Shown piece after piece: positions 51,076 to 59,920 of a stretch of DNA of 64,000 nt (within the stretch, counting starts at the first letter, position 1; each line of letters starts with the position of its first letter). Below the pieces are notes generated by a model. The model saw only the letters and a program-made list of their open reading frames with translations. It was not told the DNA's origin and did no database searches. Location: contig NZ_JAPDPC010000001.1 of assembly GCF_026283945.1 (NCBI RefSeq), forward strand, positions 620,001 through 684,000, written 5' to 3'. A program made the translations under genes and the position numbers. Source of the stretch: Dyella humicola. GTDB taxonomy: Bacteria; Pseudomonadota; Gammaproteobacteria; Xanthomonadales; Rhodanobacteraceae.

Positions 51076-51149
51076 TGGGAGATCGTCTAACGGTAGGACA
51101 ACGGACTCTGACTCCGTTTATCTAGGTTCGAATCCTAGTCTCCCAGCCA
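51076..51149 (+). tRNA. tRNA-Gln, anticodon CUG
   Basis: A 74-base gene with encoded CCA. The acceptor arm TGGGAGA pairs with TCTCCCA; the anticodon stem ACGGA/TCCGT holds a loop with CTG at 51108-51110, and the T arm contains GGTTCGAATCC. The first base (T) with G at the 3' discriminator gives the U1-A72-like start common in tRNA-Gln. It lies downstream of rpsI and is followed by an inverted repeat that includes its 3' end. Confidence 0.95.
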
Positions 51150-51191
51150 AAATAAAAGGCCCGCCTATATGGCGGGCCTTTTATTTTGGCT
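51145..51191. terminator. Terminator-like 21-bp inverted repeat at the tRNA-Gln 3' end
   Basis: The arms 51145-51165 and 51171-51191 are complementary over 21 bases (loop TATAT) and include AAAATAAAAGGCCCGCC. The left arm begins inside the tRNA (last five bases), and the right arm gives a T-rich run (TTTTATTTT). It should end the rpsI-tRNA transcript. Confidence 0.85.
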
Positions 51192-51345
51192 GGGGTACAG
51201 GAGGCAAACCTACGTTCGACGAATTTGTCAGGAACAAATTTGGACAGCGCAAAGCGCTGGCCCCGTAGCGCGGAGCGCGAAGGGGTGAGCCCCATGGATG
51301 GGGCGAACAATCCGAGGCCCGCAGGTTGAGAAGGCTCGCCCTAAC
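51171..51345 (+). repeat. 175-bp post-tRNA repeat unit A
   Basis: It starts with GGCGGGCCTTTTATTTTGGC and repeats with a period of exactly 175 bases as unit B. It contains conserved sub-blocks CCTACGTTCGAC, GGACAGCGC..AGCGCTGGCCCC, a GGGGTGAGCCCC hairpin and GATGGGGCGAACAATCC. The unit ends with the left arm of another terminator-like hairpin (GGCTCGCC-CTAAC-GGCGGGCC, 51333-51353). Confidence 0.85.
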
Positions 51346-51520
51346 GGCGGGCCTTTTATTTTGCCTGGGACACAGGAGACGAACCTACGTTCGACTTGTT
51401 GTCTGGAACTTGTTGGACAGCGCGCCAGCGCTGGCCCCGAAGCGCGCAGCGCGTAGGGGTGAGCCCCAAGGATGGGGCGAACAATCCTAGACCCGCACGT
51501 TGAGGCGGCTCGCTCTTGTT
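51346..51520 (+). repeat. 175-bp post-tRNA repeat unit B
   Basis: It follows unit A directly. Most differences lie in the variable block around 51398-51416 and at the hairpin arms, where the AGCGC..GCGCT stem is kept. The end (GGCGGCTCGCTCTTG) is diverged, with no third copy. The start of this unit also works as a terminator for unit A. No open frame of worth occurs in either unit. Confidence 0.85.
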
Positions 51521-51811
51521 TCTGGTTCGAACCATCGCAGCAAATAGCGCGATCTTCGCAAGTTCATGTTTTTGCGAATTATTTATCCGCTGTGACGAAC
51601 TTCACAAATCTCACCAAATCTCACCAAGGCTGACAGACTTCTGTCGCGCCAGGCGTAGTCTTGGCAACGCCGCACCGGTGCTCAGCCGGATTAGTCGTTG
51701 GGGAGGCGGCAGCATCTCTTACCGTTGGTCTTCAAGCACCGCCGTCCGCGCCAGGTGCGCTGGCGAGCTGCGTCTTGCTGGACCTTTCCGAAGTCATTGG
51801 GAGGAAGCGAC
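51521..51811. other. 291-base region upstream of the S53 peptidase gene
   Basis: It has an AT-rich start with GGTTCGAACC (51524-51533), two tandem copies of AAATCTCACC (51606-51615 and 51616-51625), and no gene. The tandem pair is spaced by one helical turn and could bind a regulator of the peptidase gene. A promoter was not identified. Confidence 0.45.
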
Positions 51812-53959
51812 GTGAGATTGAATACGGTATGTACGCGCGGTCAAAGGACCGCGAGAACCTTGTTGACGCTTTTGGCCGTCGGGATGGGAGCTACGTTCGC
51901 GGCACACGCCGACGCTGCCACCATCGGTCTATTGTCCAAGCCGCTCATCGCGCGCCCGGCAAACGATAACGATCGCGTGAGCGTGCCGGGCAATGTGTCG
52001 CCCTACGCGACGGCGGAGAACGATCGTGGTCTTGCGCAGGATGGTCTTTCGCTGGAGCACATGCAGTTGCTGCTCAAGCGTCCAGCCGACCGCGAGGCGG
52101 CGCTACAGAAATTCATGCAGGACCAGCAGACTCCGAGTTCGCCGAACTACCGCAAATGGCTCACCGCGGATGAATTCGGCCAGCAGTACGGCGTATCGCA
52201 GCTGGACATCGATGCGGTCACCCACTGGCTGACATCGCATGGCTTCACCGTCAACCGCGTGTATCCCAGTGGGACAATGATCGATTTCTCGGGTAATGCC
52301 GGAGCGGTGCGCCGCGCGTTCAATACCGAAATCCATCATCTGCATGTGGCCGACTCGGACCATCTCTCCAACATGAGTGATCCGCAGATTCCGGCGGCTT
52401 TCGCTTCCGTGGTCGCCGGCGTGGTCTCGCTCAACGATTTCCGCCCGCATACCAACAGCAAGCCGCGCGCGGACTACACCTTCACCAGCAGCGGCAGCAC
52501 TTACCAGGCGGTGGTGCCGGCGGATCTGGCAAAGATCTACAACTTCACGCCGCTGTTCAATGCGGGCATCAATGGCGCAGGCCAGACCATCGTGCTGATC
52601 GAAGACACGAATGTGTACTCGACGGCCGACATCTCGACTTTCCGCTCGACCTTCGGCCTGCCGGCCGGCACCTTTACCCAGGTGCATCCGGACAGCTGCA
52701 CCAACCCGGGCGTGCTCACCGGTAACGATGGTGAGGCCGAACTGGATGTGGAGTGGGCCGGTGCTGCGGCACCGGGTGCGACCCTGGAACTGGCCTCGTG
52801 CGCGGATACGTCGACGACGTTTGGCGGCTTGATCGCGATCCAGAACCTGATCAACGCCTCCGGCACGCCGCCGGCGATCATGAGCGTGAGCTACGGCGAG
52901 TGCGAAGCCGCCAATGGCGCCACTGCGAATGCAGCCTACATCTCCACCTATCAGCAGGCCGCTGCCGAAGGCGTCTCGGTGTATGTCTCCTCCGGTGACG
53001 AAGGTGCTGCCAGCTGCGATGCCAACCAGACGAAGGCTACCCACGGTATCGGCGTAAGCGGCTTTGCATCGACGCCATACAACGTGGCGGTGGGCGGTAC
53101 GGACTTCGGCGATACCTACGCCGGCACCAACAGCACGTACTGGAGTTCCACCAACGGCTCCACCTATGGCTCGGCGTTGTCGTACATCAATGAAATCCCG
53201 TGGAATGACTCCTGCGCCAGCGTGCTGATCAGCGGCAAGAGTGGCTATAGCACGCCGTATGGCACCAGCGGCTTCTGCAACAGCGCCACGGGCAAGCAGT
53301 ATTACCTCACCACGGCATCGGGCAGTGGCGGTCCCAGCGGTTGCGCCAGCGGCAAGGCGAGCACGACCGGTGTGGTGGGCGGCACCTGCGTGGGTACCGC
53401 CAAGCCGTCGTGGCAGTCGGGCTTCCTGGGCAATCCAGCCGATGGCGTGCGTGATATCCCGGACGTCTCGCTGTTCGCGGCCAATGGTGTGTGGGGTCAC
53501 TACTACGTTTATTGCTACACCAACACGGCCGGCGGCGGCGTGGCCTGCACGGGCGCACCGAGTGCTTGGGCCGGTGCAGGTGGCACCTCGTTCGCATCGC
53601 CGATCATGGCGGGCATCCAGGCGCTGGTGAATCAGAAAATCGGCGCCAGCGTGGGTAACCCGAACCCGACCCTGTATTCGTTGGCCAAAACCGAATACGG
53701 CACCAGCGGCAGCACCTCGTGCAATTCCAGCAATGGCAATGGCGTGGGTAGCGGCTGCATCTTCTATGACGTCACCCAGGGCGACATGGACGTGAATTGC
53801 ACGGGCACGCACAACTGCTATCGTCCTTCGGGCACGAACGGCGTGCTGTCGACTTCCAGCTCCAGCTATTCGAAGGCCTATGGCACGGGTACGGGCTGGG
53901 ATTTTGCGACCGGCATCGGCACGGTCAACGCGGCCAACCTGGTCAACGCCTGGCCATAA
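51812..53959 (+). CDS. Secreted S53-family serine-carboxyl peptidase (pro-kumamolisin)
   Basis: A 715-residue exported acid protease with a prodomain at about 40-210 (activation domain with SLEHMQLLLKRPADREAALQ) and the catalytic domain after. The S53 triad is visible: Glu308 and Asp312 in GEAELDVEW, and Ser near 593 in AGGTSFASPIMAG. The C-terminal calcium site includes DFATGIGTVNAANLV. The start is the GTG at 51812, because GGAGG lies seven bases upstream and VRLNTVCTRGQRTARTLLTL opens a signal peptide ending AAHADA. Such enzymes digest proteins outside the cell. A terminator follows. It is the last plus-strand gene before the rpiA run. Confidence 0.93.
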   Translation: MRLNTVCTRGQRTARTLLTLLAVGMGATFAAHADAATIGLLSKPLIARPANDNDRVSVPGNVSPYATAENDRGLAQDGLSLEHMQLLLKRPADREAALQKFMQDQQTPSSPNYRKWLTADEFGQQYGVSQLDIDAVTHWLTSHGFTVNRVYPSGTMIDFSGNAGAVRRAFNTEIHHLHVADSDHLSNMSDPQIPAAFASVVAGVVSLNDFRPHTNSKPRADYTFTSSGSTYQAVVPADLAKIYNFTPLFNAGINGAGQTIVLIEDTNVYSTADISTFRSTFGLPAGTFTQVHPDSCTNPGVLTGNDGEAELDVEWAGAAAPGATLELASCADTSTTFGGLIAIQNLINASGTPPAIMSVSYGECEAANGATANAAYISTYQQAAAEGVSVYVSSGDEGAASCDANQTKATHGIGVSGFASTPYNVAVGGTDFGDTYAGTNSTYWSSTNGSTYGSALSYINEIPWNDSCASVLISGKSGYSTPYGTSGFCNSATGKQYYLTTASGSGGPSGCASGKASTTGVVGGTCVGTAKPSWQSGFLGNPADGVRDIPDVSLFAANGVWGHYYVYCYTNTAGGGVACTGAPSAWAGAGGTSFASPIMAGIQALVNQKIGASVGNPNPTLYSLAKTEYGTSGSTSCNSSNGNGVGSGCIFYDVTQGDMDVNCTGTHNCYRPSGTNGVLSTSSSSYSKAYGTGTGWDFATGIGTVNAANLVNAWP

Positions 53960-53981
53960 GCGTTATTTGACGTGTTGAAGT

Positions 53982-54018
53982 AAAAACGCCTCCCGTTAGC
54001 GCGGGAGGCGTTTTCTTT
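53982..54018 (+). terminator. Terminator after the S53 peptidase gene
   Basis: AACGCCTCCCG (53985-53995) pairs with CGGGAGGCGTT (54002-54012), loop TTAGCG, then TTCTTTTC. The A-run before the stem would also give a T-run on the minus strand, so it may serve rpiA as well. Confidence 0.85.
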
Positions 54019-54046
54019 TCCGTGCGTTGCGCGTCGCATGGCACGA

Positions 54047-54688
54047 TCACATTTCGCGATCGCCCACCAGCACGACATCGGCCGGACGGCGTGCGAACAG
54101 GCCCACCGCGACGATGCCCGGAAGCTGGTTGAGGTCGGTTTCCAGCGCGACCGGATCGACGATCTGCCAGCCATGCACATCGATGATCCAGTTGCCGTTG
54201 TCGGTCACCACACCGTCGCGCCACACCGGCTGGCCGCCGCGCTTGACGATTTCGCGACCGATCAGGCTGCGTGCCATCGGGATCACCTCGATCGGCAGCG
54301 GAAACTTGCCGAGCAGGTCCACCTGCTTGCTCGAATCGATGATGCAGATGAACTTCTCGCTGGCCTCGGCCACGATCTTCTCGCGCGTGAGCGCAGCGCC
54401 GCCGCCCTTGATCAGCCGCTTGTGCGAATCGCACTCGTCCGCGCCATCGACGTAGAGGCTGAGCGGGCCGGCGGCATTGAGGTCGAGCACGGGAATGCCC
54501 AGGCGCTTGAGGTGTGCGGTGGACTGTTCCGAACTGGACACGGCACCCTGGATGCGGTCTTTCAGGTCGGCCAGCGCATCGATGAAGAAGGCGACGGTGG
54601 AGCCGGTGCCGACGCCGACAATGGCGCCGTCCTCGACATAGCGGATGGCGGCTTCGCCGGCCTGGCGTTTTTCGTTGGCGTTGCTCAT
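54047..54688 (-). CDS. rpiA: Ribose-5-phosphate isomerase A
   Basis: Interconverts ribose 5-phosphate and ribulose 5-phosphate. The 213-residue product has [16 protein letters not shown] (phosphate loop), [36 protein letters not shown] (catalytic Asp and Glu with Lys) and [12 protein letters not shown]. It is the last gene of the minus-strand run beginning with the TIGR02449 gene, 24 bases after the EVE gene. Together with rpe (29828) it covers the non-oxidative start of the pathway. Confidence 0.97.
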   Translation of the reverse strand: MSNANEKRQAGEAAIRYVEDGAIVGVGTGSTVAFFIDALADLKDRIQGAVSSSEQSTAHLKRLGIPVLDLNAAGPLSLYVDGADECDSHKRLIKGGGAALTREKIVAEASEKFICIIDSSKQVDLLGKFPLPIEVIPMARSLIGREIVKRGGQPVWRDGVVTDNGNWIIDVHGWQIVDPVALETDLNQLPGIVAVGLFARRPADVVLVGDREM

Positions 54689-54712
54689 GTCATGCGTCCC
54701 GATGAGTAAGAG

Positions 54713-55173
<461 letters not shown>

Positions 55174-55177
<4 letters not shown>

Positions 55178-55794
55178 GCGCGGGCTTCTCCATCCTCGCC
55201 GGAGGCGTGGCAATCAATCAGTTCGAGATCAGTGGCGATGTAGTCGAGCGGCACGTCCCATGCTTCGGCATCGATCTGCGGCAGTTCCTGGAATGCATAG
55301 CCGATGCCGACCAGCAGCGGTTCGGTGGGGCGAACCTGTTCGCGCAGGAAGGCAAAGCCGCGGTCGTAATAACCGCCACCCGTACCCAGGCGATTGCCCT
55401 GGCGGTCAAACGCCAGCAACGGCACCAGCACCAGGTCGAGCTGGAACGGCTCCAGCAGTTCCTTTGGCTCGACCGGTTCAGGAATGCCGTAGCGATTGGG
55501 TTGCACGTCGTCGCCAGCCTGCCAGGGAGCGAAGCGCAGGCGGTGGTTGGGGCCGATCACCGGCAACAGGAACTGTTGGCCGCGCGTGGCCAGCGGCGGA
55601 ATGACCAGATTCAGCGGCAGCTCGCCATGGGAGGCCCAGTAACCGGCTACGCGTGCATCCGTGAGGTATTCAGGAAGCTGTTCGAGGCTGCGGCGCAGCC
55701 CCTGGGCGGCGGCGATACGCTGGGGCGGCTTGAGCGCGCGGCGCTGTTCAGCCAGTTGCTGGCGTAGTTCGCGTCGCTGGGCGATGGCGTCCAT
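55174..55794 (-). CDS. fau: 5-formyltetrahydrofolate cyclo-ligase
   Basis: Converts 5-formyl-THF to 5,10-methenyl-THF with ATP. The 206-residue protein has RRELRQQLAEQRRALKPPQR, PLLAFDRQGNRLGTGGGYYD and the final LVGIGYAFQELPQID. GGAG lies six bases before the ATG at 55794; a TTG further up is less likely because the Shine-Dalgarno falls within it. It lies after the 6S RNA gene, as in E. coli (ssrS-ygfA), and its stop overlaps the EVE start. Confidence 0.92.
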
Positions 55795-55844
55795 TCGCGT
55801 CTCCTGCAAAGCAAGCTCGCGAATCGGCGGCGAGCGGCCCTGAG

Positions 55845-55872
55845 CCGTACGGCGCCAAACGGCGCCGTACGG
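55845..55872. repeat. Perfect 12-bp hairpin between 6S RNA and fau
   Basis: CCGTACGGCGCC (55845-55856) pairs perfectly with GGCGCCGTACGG (55861-55872), loop AAAC. It follows the 6S RNA 3' end on the minus strand but lacks a T-run, so it may be a processing or readthrough-control element rather than a simple terminator. Confidence 0.6.
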
Positions 55873-55886
55873 ATGGGGAATGAGGT

Positions 55887-56077
55887 GGCGTTAACCGCGA
55901 TGCCGCTGCCCACCGAACGACCTTGATCCACGATGGATCAGGTGGGAGGGCTTACAAGGTCTCGAGGCTTTCCGCACGCGGCGGACATGCACAACAACCA
56001 ATGAAAAACCGACCCGGGGCCGTATTTAGGAACAAGGCAAATGTAAGAGTGTGCTGGCGCACAACGCAGAAAACGCC
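55887..56077 (-). ncRNA. ssrS: 6S RNA
   Basis: The regulatory RNA that binds sigma-70 RNA polymerase in stationary phase. It sits between zapA and fau, the conserved place of ssrS. On the minus strand the ends pair (GGCGTT with AACGCC), giving 191 bases, close to the E. coli 183. Inside are GGTTGTTGTGCATGTCCGCC and GCGGAAAGCCTCGAGA, which align with the E. coli central region, and the late GGCAGCGGCATCGCGG. The boundaries are my estimate from pairing. Confidence 0.85.
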
Positions 56078-56082
56078 GAGGT

Positions 56083-56403
56083 CTATTTTAGTTGGGTGTC
56101 GAGGGCAGCTTCAAGCTTGCGTCGCAACGCGGCCAATCCTTCAGTCACGCCCTGGTCACTGCCAGTGTGCGTTTTTTTCAGTGCGAGGAACTCGTGCGTG
56201 ACGCTGATGGCGGCCAATACGGCCAGGCGATCGAAACCAGGTGCCTTGGCGTTGGCACGCAGCTCGCGCATCTTGCGATCGAGGTAGGCTGCTGATTCCA
56301 GCAAACCCTCGCGCTCTTCCGGCGAGCAGGCGATCAGGAATTCGCGATCGACAAGTCGCAGTGCGACCGGTTCGTTAGGAGTGCTCACGCTGCTCTCAGC
56401 CAT
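56083..56403 (-). CDS. zapA: Cell division protein ZapA
   Basis: A 106-residue FtsZ-ring stabiliser. The N-terminal globular part has VALRLVDREFLIACSPEERE and LESAAYLDRKMRELRANAK; the C-terminal helix forms a coiled coil (VTHEFLALKKTHTGSDQGVT, then a leucine-rich end). The start at 56403 is taken over an upstream TTG. The 6S promoter lies inside its 3' part. It overlaps the preceding TIGR02449 gene. Confidence 0.92.
   Translation of the reverse strand: MAESSVSTPNEPVALRLVDREFLIACSPEEREGLLESAAYLDRKMRELRANAKAPGFDRLAVLAAISVTHEFLALKKTHTGSDQGVTEGLAALRRKLEAALDTQLK
56085..56114 (-). promoter_or_regulatory. Promoter of 6S RNA within zapA
   Basis: On the minus strand, TTGAAG (56109-56114) and TAAAAT (56085-56090) are separated by 18 bases, and the inferred transcript start at 56077 is seven bases past the -10. 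This is the best sigma-70 type promoter seen in the window. It lies within and just past the 3' end of zapA. Confidence 0.7.
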
Positions 56404-56635
56404 TGTTCTCAAGCGCCTTCAGTCGCTGGATCATCGCTTCGACGCGGCTGCGCGCCTGCTCGTTGCGCGCCATCAAGCCTGCGCGTTCGTTCGCCAGCTG
56501 TTCCTGGCTATGTCGCAAGCTGCGGTTTTCCTCGGTGAGTCGGCGCACGACGTCGAGCAGGCGATCGAGTTGCTCGCTGATGGCAGCAAGCTCTTGCTTG
56601 ACGGGATCGGGCTTGACGGTTTCGGGCGCGCTCAT
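56396..56635 (-). CDS. TIGR02449 family coiled-coil protein
   Basis: A 79-residue coiled-coil protein with heptads through about residues 12-75 (LAAISEQLDRLLDVVRRLTE, then SQEQLANERAGLMARNEQAR). The family is found upstream of zapA in many gammaproteobacteria and resembles ZapB in build; a role in cell division is suspected but not shown. It overlaps zapA by eight bases. A 102-base divergent gap separates it from ygfB. Confidence 0.85.
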   Translation of the reverse strand: MSAPETVKPDPVKQELAAISEQLDRLLDVVRRLTEENRSLRHSQEQLANERAGLMARNEQARSRVEAMIQRLKALENNG

Positions 56636-56737
56636 GGGCCGAAACTATAGCAGGAGGCCTACCCAAAACAGCAGGCTCCGTACGGTTTCGTGAGGGGCTG
56701 CATTAAACTGGCGGCTTGCCCGGAAAGGAGTGACGCC

Positions 56738-57301
56738 ATGAGCGCAAATGAGCCGATTGGCTACGACGAACTGGACGATGCCGTCGTCCGCATGCAGCTG
56801 GGTACCGAAGCCAGCGACCTGCATGGTTCGCTATGCGGCTTCCTGGCTGGGGGCGGGCGCGTTGGCAAGCAGCCGCTGATCGAGACCCTGCATGTGGACG
56901 CCGAGGGCTTCACGCCTTCGGTGCCGGCCCAGGCCGTGCTCGACCGGCTGGTCAAGCAGACCGAAGCCGAGCTGGCCGATCCCGAACTGGGCTTCGAGCC
57001 GCTGTTGCCGGCCGATGATCGTCCGCTGCCGGAACGCGCCGAAGCGCTGGTCGACTGGTGCCGCGGCTTCCTGGGCGGCTTTGGCCTGGCCGGTGCCGAG
57101 GCGCACGGCAAGTTGTCGGACGAGGCGGAGGAAATCCTGCGCGATCTGGGCACCATTGCCGCCTCATCGTTCGACTTCGGCGAAGAAGGCGAGGACGAGG
57201 ACGCGCTGATCGAAGTGCATGAATTCGTCCGTGTGGGCGCCATGCTGTTGTTTGCCGAATGCGCCGGCCGCAACAAGCCCGGCAGCGATACCGTGCATTG
57301 A
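56738..57301 (+). CDS. ygfB: YgfB/YecA (UPF0149) family protein
   Basis: A 187-residue protein of the UPF0149 family: YDELDDAVVRMQLGTEASDL, HGSLCGFLAGGGR, LVDWCRGFLGGFGLAG and VHEFVRVGAMLLFAECA. In Pseudomonas, YgfB modulates AlpA-dependent antitermination and beta-lactam resistance. AAGGAG precedes the ATG at 56738 with seven bases between. Its stop overlaps the pepP start (TTGA), so the two are coupled. Confidence 0.9.
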   Translation: MSANEPIGYDELDDAVVRMQLGTEASDLHGSLCGFLAGGGRVGKQPLIETLHVDAEGFTPSVPAQAVLDRLVKQTEAELADPELGFEPLLPADDRPLPERAEALVDWCRGFLGGFGLAGAEAHGKLSDEAEEILRDLGTIAASSFDFGEEGEDEDALIEVHEFVRVGAMLLFAECAGRNKPGSDTVH

Positions 57302-58608
57302 ACATCTCGGCCGAGGAATTCACCCGCCGTCGTCGCCAGCTGATGCGCATGGCGGGTGAGGATGCGGTGTTGCTGATTGCGGCTGCACCTGAGCGCGTGC
57401 GCAATGCGGACGCCAATTGGCCATACCGCCAGGATTCGGACCTGCACTATCTGTCCGGTTTCCCCGAGCCCGCCGCGGTGCTTGCCTTGCTGCCCGGCCG
57501 AAAGCATGGCGAGGCCGTATTGTTCTGCCGCGAACGCGACGAGGAACACGAGCGCTGGCATGGCGAGTCCATCGGCACCGATCGAGCGGTCAGCGAACAC
57601 GGCATGGACGATGCGTTTCCGATCGACGATATCGACGACATTCTGCCCGGCATGATCGAAGGCAGGGCGCGCGTCTACTGTCATTTCGGGCGCGAGCCGG
57701 AGTTCGATGCGCAGCTGCTGGGCTGGATGCGCCGCCTGCGTCAGTTGCGCGGTGGTGGCGTGGTACCCAAGGAGTTCGTGGCACTTGGTCATCTGCTGCA
57801 CGACTTGCGCCTGTACAAGTCGCGCGGCGAACTGAAGCTGATGCGCAGCTCCGCATCGATTGCCGCCGATGCGCACCTGGCCGCCATGCGCGCCGCCGTT
57901 GCCGGCCGGCAAGAATACGAGGTTGAGGCCGAGATCTTGCGCGTGCTGCGCAGCCGCGGCGCGGTGCCAGCGTTTCCGCCCATCGTGGCCGGTGGCGTCA
58001 ACGCCTGCGTGATGCACTACACCGCCAATCGCGCGTCGTTGCGCGAGGGCGATCTGCTGTTGGTGGATGCGGGTGCGGAAGTGGATTGCTATGCGTCCGA
58101 TATTTCGCGCACGTTTCCGATCAGCGGTCGCTACAGCCGGGAGCAGCGTGCGCTGTACGAAGTGGTCCTGGCCGCCCAGCTCGCGGCCATCGACGAAGTG
58201 TTGCCGGGCCGCCCTTTCAGTGCCGCGCATGAAGTGGCGGTGCGGGTGATCACCGAAGGCCTTTGCGCGCTGGGGCTACTCAAGGGCGATGCGGATAGCG
58301 CGATTGCCGAAGGTAGCTACAAGCGTTTCTTTCCCGCCAAGACGGGCCACTGGCTGGGTCTGGATGTCCACGACGTGGGCGACTATCGGGTGGACGGCGA
58401 GCCGCGTCTGCTCGAACCGGGCATGGTGGTGACGGTGGAGCCGGGCATCTACGTGCCGCCGGGCGATGCCAGCGTGGCGGAGCGTTGGCGCGGCATCGGC
58501 ATACGTATCGAGGATGACGTGGCGGTCACGCGTGACGGCAACGACGTGCTTACTGCTGGCGTACCGAAAGACGCCGACGAGATCGAAGCCCTGCTCGCGT
58601 CACGCTGA
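57298..58608 (+). CDS. pepP: Xaa-Pro aminopeptidase P
   Basis: Cuts N-terminal residues before proline, using two manganese ions. The 436-residue protein has an N-terminal domain (RNADANWPYRQDSDLHYLSG) and the pita-bread fold with metal ligands in LLLVDAGAEVDCYASDISRT (two Asp), the His in KTGHWLGLDVHDVGDY, Glu in MVVTVEPGIYVPPG, and Glu in GIRIEDDVAVT. The start is TTG at 57298, chosen because the protein begins NISAEEFTRRRRQLM there; it overlaps the ygfB stop. The ORF can extend to an upstream 57259 codon, but that lies in ygfB. It is convergent with cydX. Confidence 0.93.
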   Translation: MNISAEEFTRRRRQLMRMAGEDAVLLIAAAPERVRNADANWPYRQDSDLHYLSGFPEPAAVLALLPGRKHGEAVLFCRERDEEHERWHGESIGTDRAVSEHGMDDAFPIDDIDDILPGMIEGRARVYCHFGREPEFDAQLLGWMRRLRQLRGGGVVPKEFVALGHLLHDLRLYKSRGELKLMRSSASIAADAHLAAMRAAVAGRQEYEVEAEILRVLRSRGAVPAFPPIVAGGVNACVMHYTANRASLREGDLLLVDAGAEVDCYASDISRTFPISGRYSREQRALYEVVLAAQLAAIDEVLPGRPFSAAHEVAVRVITEGLCALGLLKGDADSAIAEGSYKRFFPAKTGHWLGLDVHDVGDYRVDGEPRLLEPGMVVTVEPGIYVPPGDASVAERWRGIGIRIEDDVAVTRDGNDVLTAGVPKDADEIEALLASR

Positions 58609-58626
58609 GCAGGGCCGCCATGCGAA

Positions 58627-58764
58627 TCAATGACGCGTATCGCGGGACCGCGCTGCGCTGAGGCGATGTGCTTCATCCGTTGCATCGACCTCGTACCACA
58701 TGGCGTTGAGTATCGCGAACGCACAGGCGAGCCCAAGGCCAAGTATCCAGGTGAAATACCACAT
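58627..58764 (-). CDS. cydX: CydX, small subunit of cytochrome bd oxidase
   Basis: A 45-residue single-helix protein (MWYFTWILGLGLACAFAILN, then AMWYEVD). The conserved opening MWYF-W-LG and the AMW-E motif define CydX, which stabilises the oxidase. GGGAGA lies seven bases before the ATG. It starts 15 bases after the cydB stop and is the last gene of the operon. It is convergent with pepP across 18 bases. Confidence 0.9.
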   Translation of the reverse strand: MWYFTWILGLGLACAFAILNAMWYEVDATDEAHRLSAARSRDTRH

Positions 58765-58779
58765 GGCGTCGTCTCCCTA

Positions 58780-59910
58780 TCAGTAAGTGTGGCCAGACTG
58801 GCGGATGTGTTCCAGCGTCACGCGCCCGCGCAGGACGTGAAACACCCAGCTGGTGTACGCGATGATGATCGGCATGAAGACGAGGGCGGCGCCCAGCATC
58901 AACTCCAAGGTGCCGCGGCTCGATGATGCGTCCCAGACGGTGAGGCTGGAGCGCGGATCGAGACTCGACGGCAACAGGAACGGAAACAGCGCAAAGCCCG
59001 CCGACAGAATGGTGCCGGCCACCATCACGCTGCTGCACAGGAAGGCGCCCAGCCCACGTTTTGCCACGCTGAGCTGCACGCCGATCGCGCCGAGCAGCCC
59101 AAGCACCGGCGCCGCCCAGAACCACGGGTATTGCAGATAGCTGGCGAACCAGCTGCTGCCACGCGCCACTTCCTTGTACAGCGGGTTGGAAGGGCCATCC
59201 GTCACGACCGGCCCCACGATGGCGAAACCCGCCACGCCGTAGGCGAGCCAGATGCCGGCCACGACGTAGAACACAGCATAGGCCAAGGTGGCCCAACGTG
59301 CGATACGCGCGGCGCGTTCGGCGATGACATGGTCGGCCTTGTACGCCGCCCAGCAGGCGCCGTGGGCCAGCAGCATGCTCAGCGACACGAGGCCAGCGAC
59401 CAAGGCAAAGGGATGGAGCAGCTCGAAGAAGCTCCCATGCCAGGTCATGCGCAGATTGCCGTCGAACTGGAACGGCACGCCCAGGAACAGGTTGCCGAAC
59501 GCCACGCCGGAAATCAGTATCACTACCACGCCAGACAGCACCAGCACCCAGTCCCACACGTTACGCCAGCGCGGGTCGTGGACCTTGCCGCGGAAATTGA
59601 AGCCCACCGGCCGCACGATGAAGGCGAGCAGGACCAGGAAAATCGCCAGGTACATGCCGGAGAACGACACGGCGTAGAGCATCGGCCAGGCCGCGAAGGC
59701 CGCGCCGCCGCCAAGGATGAACCACACCTGGTTGCCTTCCCAGGTCGGTTCGATGGTTTCCAGCAGCACCAGGCGTTCCTCCTCGGTGCGGGTCAGTACA
59801 CGCAGCAGCGCCGCGATACCGAAGTCGAAGCCGTCCATGATGGCGAAGCCGATCAGTAGGATGCCGAGCAAGGCCCACCAGATCACCCGCAGGGTTTCGT
59901 AGTCGAACAT
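58780..59910 (-). CDS. cydB: Cytochrome bd oxidase subunit II
   Basis: A 376-residue membrane protein with about eight to nine helices. The start [20 protein letters not shown] with [33 protein letters not shown] and [20 protein letters not shown] are the conserved CydB motifs. It ends [30 protein letters not shown] precedes the ATG at 59910. It follows cydA by ten bases and is followed by cydX. Confidence 0.96.
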   Translation of the reverse strand: MFDYETLRVIWWALLGILLIGFAIMDGFDFGIAALLRVLTRTEEERLVLLETIEPTWEGNQVWFILGGGAAFAAWPMLYAVSFSGMYLAIFLVLLAFIVRPVGFNFRGKVHDPRWRNVWDWVLVLSGVVVILISGVAFGNLFLGVPFQFDGNLRMTWHGSFFELLHPFALVAGLVSLSMLLAHGACWAAYKADHVIAERAARIARWATLAYAVFYVVAGIWLAYGVAGFAIVGPVVTDGPSNPLYKEVARGSSWFASYLQYPWFWAAPVLGLLGAIGVQLSVAKRGLGAFLCSSVMVAGTILSAGFALFPFLLPSSLDPRSSLTVWDASSSRGTLELMLGAALVFMPIIIAYTSWVFHVLRGRVTLEHIRQSGHTY

Positions 59911-59920
59911 GGCTCGTTCC

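Noticed and set aside
51122-51310. 62-codon minus-strand frame running from the repeat into the tRNA
   Set aside because: Frames of this kind, ending in GWETRIRT-like sequence from antisense tRNA, are often annotated as hypothetical proteins, but they are an artefact of the tRNA and repeat.
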